A DNA stretch of 30,417 nucleotides from an uncultured Bartonella sp. (GTDB taxonomy: Bacteria; Pseudomonadota; Alphaproteobacteria; Rhizobiales; Rhizobiaceae). This document shows, one piece after another, positions 26,942-30,417 of the stretch. A model generated the notes under the pieces. That model was not told the origin of the DNA. It did not search any database and saw only the letters and a program-made list of their open reading frames with translations. How positions within the stretch are numbered: the stretch's first letter is position 1; each line of letters begins with the position of its first letter. Where the stretch lies: the NCBI GenBank assembly GCA_946481695.1, contig CAMLON010000019.1, positions 1-30,417 on the forward strand, given 5' to 3'. The position numbers were made by a program, and so were the translations under genes.

Positions 26942-27499
26942 ATGAGCCCGCATAATCCTGATTTCAAACGTGAACTTCTTTCAATTTTACCGTCTCTGCG
27001 CGCTTTTGCCGTGTCTTTGAGTGGTCAGCACGATAAAGCCGATGACCTTGTTCAAGACACCATTATGAAAGCTTGGGCAAAACAGGACAGTTTCGAAATC
27101 GGAACAAATATGAAAGCCTGGTTATTCACGATTTTGAGAAACGAGTTTTTCAGTCAAATGCGTAAAAAAGGCCGTGAAGTGCAGGACAGCGAAGGCGTTT
27201 TCACTGAAAATGTCGCTGTTCATCCTGCACAATACGGTTCCCTTGATTTACAGGATTTCAGAAAAGCTCTGGACCAATTGCCCGACGACCAGAAAGAAGC
27301 CATCATCCTTATTGGTGCTTCCGGCTTTTCTTATGAAGATACAGCAGAAATTTGCGGTTGTGCTGTCGGCACAATAAAAAGCCGTGTCAGCCGCGCGCGT
27401 ACCCGTCTACAGGAATTATTGGGCGTTAACGGTCAATCGGATTATGGTCCCGACGCCAATTCGGCAGCCGCAACAATGCGCTCGTTTACGAATAACTGA
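26942..27499 (+). CDS. ecfG: EcfG-type ECF sigma factor of the general stress response
   Basis: This 185-aa group 15 ECF sigma factor directs RNA polymerase to GGAAC-type stress promoters. Region 2 spans about 10-75 (LLSILPSLRAFAVSLSG, DKADDLVQDTIMKAW, MKAWLFTILRNEF). Region 4 spans about 110-165 (LDQLPDDQKEAIILIGASG, FSYEDTAEICGCAVGTIKSRVSRAR). The ATG at 26942 is preferred over a GTG at 26933, because GGGAAAG ends 8 bases before the ATG and would overlap the GTG. The C-terminal 25 residues are a flexible extension. It is co-transcribed with nepR, and the whole locus is expected to autoregulate. Confidence 0.95.
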   Translation: MSPHNPDFKRELLSILPSLRAFAVSLSGQHDKADDLVQDTIMKAWAKQDSFEIGTNMKAWLFTILRNEFFSQMRKKGREVQDSEGVFTENVAVHPAQYGSLDLQDFRKALDQLPDDQKEAIILIGASGFSYEDTAEICGCAVGTIKSRVSRARTRLQELLGVNGQSDYGPDANSAAATMRSFTNN

Positions 27500-27982
27500 C
27501 AGGCGGAACAAACAGGCTTGCCGGAATTTTTCCGGTGAGAGAGGCTAGAGGCTGTATTGCTAAAAGCAACTCACGGAACAGCCTTTCTATCTTATTATGA
27601 TAGAATTGGAACTTATAAGAGAATTGGGATCGGCAACCCATAATATCAGACCCGCCGGTCGAAAGCGGGGTTCAGTTATTCCGGTGTTGTTGCCGGAACG
27701 GTTCCGCAAACGGGAAGTGAAAAATTGGTCATCCGCCCAATTGTTGACGAATGAAAAATCATTTTTCGATTTCCTGTAATATATGATGAATTTTTGATTG
27801 GCCGGTGAGCCGTAAACGCAGCTTCAAACTGCGCGAATACTACTCATTTTAATAAATCCAAAACAGGTTCTGTCGAATCAATATAAGAAATAAAATCCGC
27901 GACGTTTACAATTTTTAAGCTCACCCGATATGATAAAAAAAATCCGGTGAGCCGGTTTATCGCAGTTTAAAGCAGTTTCCTG
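27500..27982. other. Intergenic stretch after ecfG
   Basis: No gene is supportable. Features seen are a 6-bp hairpin right after ecfG (CCGGAA-ttt-TTCCGG, 27521-27535, no T-run), the octamer CCGGTGAG at 27532, 27802 and 27944 (the last two extend to CCGGTGAGCCG), and an inverted repeat GCTCACC/GGTGAGC (27919-27925 and 27946-27952) with a 20-base loop containing eight A's. On the minus strand that run is eight T's after CCGG-ctca-CCGG, a weak candidate terminator for the M23 gene. A 60-codon frame at 27597 lacks a ribosome site. Confidence 0.5.
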
Positions 27983-29971
27983 TCAAATGTCGGAACGTGG
28001 ATTTCGCACTTTATCGTCGGAAGTGACCGTTGCTGCAAGCTTCTGATCGTCCTGTCCGTTGATAAGAGCCTCCAATTTGTTGCGATCACGTTTGAATGCT
28101 TCCAGATCTTTTCCGTGTAACGACTTCGCATCAGGCAGACGAATTCGCATCGGGTCAACTTTGGTGTTGTTGACAGAAACTTCAAAGTGGCAGTGAGGTC
28201 CCGTTGCAAGACCGCTTGATCCGACATAGCCGATAATCTGCCCCTGACGAACTTTTGCTCCGACTTTGATACCGGGAGCGAAGCTGTTCTGATGGGCATA
28301 GGATGTGACATATCCGTTAGCATGACGGATTTCGGTTTGATTGCCATAACCGCGAACGGGGCCTGCTTTCGTTACAACACCGTCACCGGCTGCAACAATG
28401 GGAGAACCCCTCGGCGCGCTCCAATCGACACCGGTATGCATTCTGACATAACCGAGAACGGGATGTCTTCTTGGCCCGAATGGCGAGCGGAAGATAGCAT
28501 TGGGGACAGGCTTTCTTAACAGAAATTGTTTCGAGCTGCGGCCTTGCGAATCATAATAATCAATTGTTCCGTCAGTTGAACGGAAGCGATAATATTTACG
28601 TGTAACGCCGCCGAATGTAGCACTGACAAAGCGAATCTCCGGTTCGGAACTGTCTTCCTCGTCTTTTCCCGGAGTCGCATAAAAGACTTCCAATGTATCG
28701 TTTGGCGAAACACGATCTTCAAGGTCGACATCATTGGCCATGACGCGAATAAGTTGTCGGGCAGTCGTCAACGGCATATCATAACTCAAAACCGACCGGT
28801 AAATTGCATCATAGATTGTCGGTAAATTGGAAGCATTAATATGGGTGAGCGGTACGCCTCCCTCGAACGCGGTTTTCAGAATCGGAGTCATTTCCGGTTC
28901 GTTGCTTTTTATAAATTCGTTTTTGTCGTTCAAAGAAATGGAAAGCACATGATGCATACCGTGATAAATGCTTGCACGTACGAGATGATCTTCCGACGCC
29001 GAATTGGTTTCGATACCGATGCGCAAGACATTTCCGGCATGAAGTGTGTCCGAGCCGTTGAAACGGGTTAGCGCTTGAGCAAGCCTGTCGGCATCATCGC
29101 CCTCGTAATTGGCATCATTCAACGCGTTGATGATGGTTTGCGTTTTTCTGAAGGGAATAATGTCTTCGGCATATTCGTCATAATTGTCGGCTTGGGCCAC
29201 ACGTGGTGAAATGCTTACATTTTCCTGTATGATCTTGACATCCGGCATTTCGGAAAATTTCACTGAACCGAAATGCCCCAATTGGGCAGGGTCAAGATAA
29301 TGAAGTGCGGCGACACGGGTTATATTGTCTCCCAGAACAAATCCGGCAGAGCGTATATTTTGTTCGGCTTGTTCGGTGGTCAAACTATCAGCGTCATCAA
29401 AAGAAGCCGAATTCACATCAAAGTCGACACTGTGAAGTGTAATCTCTGTTTCAACTTTGGTGCCATAAATTTGCAGGCTGTTTTCCGGCTTTTCGCCTTG
29501 CTTGACTGTTTGATCGGCAAAAATCGTCAATGCATTAAACGGCGGATATTTCAAATTACCGGGGCGATCTTCAGCAAGCGCCATACGTACCAGTTCAAAA
29601 GGCTGGGTACGAATGACTTCCTTTTCACCTTGCTTTTGCATGATCGACAAATCGAAATGCCGCCGGTCATCAAAGTTCTTTCTTGGCACCACTTGGGCAA
29701 TCCGGTCGACTTTCTTTTCTTCTGATTCTTCAGCCTCGATTGTCGGTAGTTCCGACTGCGTCATCAATTCCGGTGGCGTCGCGAGTTGTTCGCGACCATC
29801 AAGTGCTACAAACAAGGCAACCCCCATCAATGTACATGAGGTGACACCGGTCAGAATGGTACCTGCCAACCAACGGATAGAAATTTGTCGACGATCAGGC
29901 TGCCGGCGCCCGTCCGTGACAAGCGCAGGTTCCTCTCCGGGATCATTGGTAAAACGTCGATCTTCTAACAT
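27983..29971 (-). CDS. Membrane-anchored M23 (LytM) metallopeptidase
   Basis: This 662-aa protein has a short basic cytoplasmic tail (1-33), one membrane helix (about 34-56) and a long periplasmic part. The periplasmic region carries repeated LysM-like or helical substrate-gating segments (about 200-430, with FVLGDNITRVAALHYLD and FNGSDTLHAGNVLRIGIE). The M23 domain spans 490-610, with zinc ligands H512 and D516 (MHTGVDW) and H593-x-H595 (GPHCHFEV), plus catalytic H560 (YAH), all intact. It is expected to cut peptide cross-links in peptidoglycan. Size, anchor and layout resemble RgsM, a polar-growth factor of Sinorhizobium; orthology is inferred, not shown. No neighbour suggests a dedicated partner. 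Confidence 0.92.
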   Translation of the reverse strand: MLEDRRFTNDPGEEPALVTDGRRQPDRRQISIRWLAGTILTGVTSCTLMGVALFVALDGREQLATPPELMTQSELPTIEAEESEEKKVDRIAQVVPRKNFDDRRHFDLSIMQKQGEKEVIRTQPFELVRMALAEDRPGNLKYPPFNALTIFADQTVKQGEKPENSLQIYGTKVETEITLHSVDFDVNSASFDDADSLTTEQAEQNIRSAGFVLGDNITRVAALHYLDPAQLGHFGSVKFSEMPDVKIIQENVSISPRVAQADNYDEYAEDIIPFRKTQTIINALNDANYEGDDADRLAQALTRFNGSDTLHAGNVLRIGIETNSASEDHLVRASIYHGMHHVLSISLNDKNEFIKSNEPEMTPILKTAFEGGVPLTHINASNLPTIYDAIYRSVLSYDMPLTTARQLIRVMANDVDLEDRVSPNDTLEVFYATPGKDEEDSSEPEIRFVSATFGGVTRKYYRFRSTDGTIDYYDSQGRSSKQFLLRKPVPNAIFRSPFGPRRHPVLGYVRMHTGVDWSAPRGSPIVAAGDGVVTKAGPVRGYGNQTEIRHANGYVTSYAHQNSFAPGIKVGAKVRQGQIIGYVGSSGLATGPHCHFEVSVNNTKVDPMRIRLPDAKSLHGKDLEAFKRDRNKLEALINGQDDQKLAATVTSDDKVRNPRSDI

Positions 29972-30183
29972 TAATTCAGCAAATGGTTTCCACGAACAAA
30001 AAAAGCAATATCCGTTTCTTGATTTCTTTAAAGCCTAGCCGTTGTAATTATGAAAGCGTCGGTAAAGACAATAACTGTGCCATAGCGAACCCAAAAAGAA
30101 AAGTCCAAGAGCATGACCGCCTTTAAAAATATAATCACCCTCTAATGAGAAAAGCACATTATAAGAACAATCACAGACCGACC

Positions 30184-30213
30184 CAAAAAAGAAACCGGAA
30201 CTACGAGTTCCGG
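30184..30213 (-). terminator. Orphan Rho-independent terminator on the minus strand
   Basis: CCGGAACT (30195-30202) and AGTTCCGG (30206-30213) form a perfect 8-bp stem with a 3-base loop. On the minus strand it is followed by TTTCTTTTTTGGG, a good U-tract. No protein gene on that strand lies to its right within the window. Confidence 0.7.
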
Positions 30214-30329
30214 CAATCTAAAGAACGAATGCGGCCAGTTTTTGGCCGTTGAATGAACCTAATTACACGATTTTTGCACGATAAGTGTTAAAGTGCCCCG
30301 CGAAACCGGCAGTTTTGTTCGGTTTTATG

Positions 30330-30399
30330 AAAAAAAATCAAAAAAATGAAAAAAAATGCATATTGGCTGTTGACACTTGGAGAAAGGAAGGTCTATATG
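30330..30399 (+). promoter_or_regulatory. Strong stable-RNA type promoter with phased A-tracts (probable rRNA operon promoter)
   Basis: TTGACA (30370-30375), 17 bases, then CTATAT (30393-30398; or 18 bases to TATATG) is a near-ideal alphaproteobacterial sigma-70 promoter. It is followed by GAGCGCC, a GC-rich discriminator typical of growth-rate and ppGpp-controlled rRNA and tRNA promoters in Rhizobiales. Upstream, A-runs of 8, 7 and 8 begin at 30330, 30340 and 30349, about one helical turn apart, which should curve the DNA or act as an UP element. The transcript itself lies beyond the window. Confidence 0.75.
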
Positions 30400-30417
30400 A
30401 GCGCCACAACGAGGGCG

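Larger units (their letters stand above)
29972..30417. other. Intergenic stretch at right edge, leading to a stable-RNA promoter
   Basis: There is no protein gene. It contains the upstream region of the M23 gene, an orphan minus-strand terminator (30184-30213), a GC-rich hairpin CGGCCA-gtttt-TGGCCG (30232-30248), an AAACCG/CGGTTT inverted repeat (30303-30325), three phased A-tracts and a strong plus-strand promoter. Confidence 0.6.

Noticed and set aside
27597..27779. 60-codon frame after ecfG
   Set aside because: ATG start but no Shine-Dalgarno, no motif, and a composition consistent with chance.

Overview
The window looks like a chromosomal segment of a Rhizobiales (Hyphomicrobiales) alphaproteobacterium of moderate to low GC, most like a Bartonella-type genome. 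The evidence is the general stress cassette (HWE kinase, PhyR, NepR, EcfG), an MbfA iron exporter with an Irr-type operator, the murA / DUF2948 / hisD / UPF0262 / phosphatase / infA / maf / yacG gene order, and a CTATAT-type stable-RNA promoter with a GC-rich discriminator. The genus is an inference; the order is well supported. I see no insertion sequence, prophage, CRISPR array or integrase.

Layout. 1-2804: end of a formate dehydrogenase-N operon (alpha subunit cut by the window edge, then beta and gamma), closed by a clear terminator. 3031-4602: dut and mbfA on the minus strand, with an iron-control-element palindrome just upstream of mbfA. 4574-5207: a non-coding stretch. 5208-7787: minus-strand acetyltransferase, glutamyl-Q tRNA(Asp) synthetase, DsbB-like protein and a YqaA/DedA membrane protein. 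7886-8042: tRNA-Leu(CAA) with its promoter. 8458-9935: an isolated ArsC-like reductase, a small tandem-repeat array, and a class III sirtuin deacylase. 10022-13365: a TPR-like protein and a convergent L,D-transpeptidase sharing one terminator. 13833-13907: tRNA-Thr(GGT).

14076-23379 is a long plus-strand housekeeping block: a small basic protein, murA, DUF2948, hisD, UPF0262, a low-molecular-weight phosphatase-like protein, infA-maf-yacG, a glutamate-racemase-like protein in which both catalytic cysteines are serine, and clpB. 23448-24505 holds two envelope proteins of unknown function on the minus strand. 24695-27499 is the general stress module, with the kinase and PhyR transcribed away from NepR and EcfG. 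27983-29971 is a membrane-anchored M23 (LytM) peptidase. The right end holds an orphan minus-strand terminator and, at the very edge, a strong promoter with phased A-tracts that probably drives an rRNA operon beyond the window.

How the genes fit together: formate oxidation feeds electrons to the quinone pool. MurA, the L,D-transpeptidase and the M23 peptidase build and remodel peptidoglycan. ClpB, DsbB, MbfA and the PhyR-NepR-EcfG switch handle proteotoxic, disulfide, iron and general stress. No novel multi-gene system is evident. The observations most worth following up are the serine-substituted racemase homologue, the symmetrical GGAAC hairpin between phyR and nepR, the repeat array at 9013-9100, and the possible small RNA at the right end.
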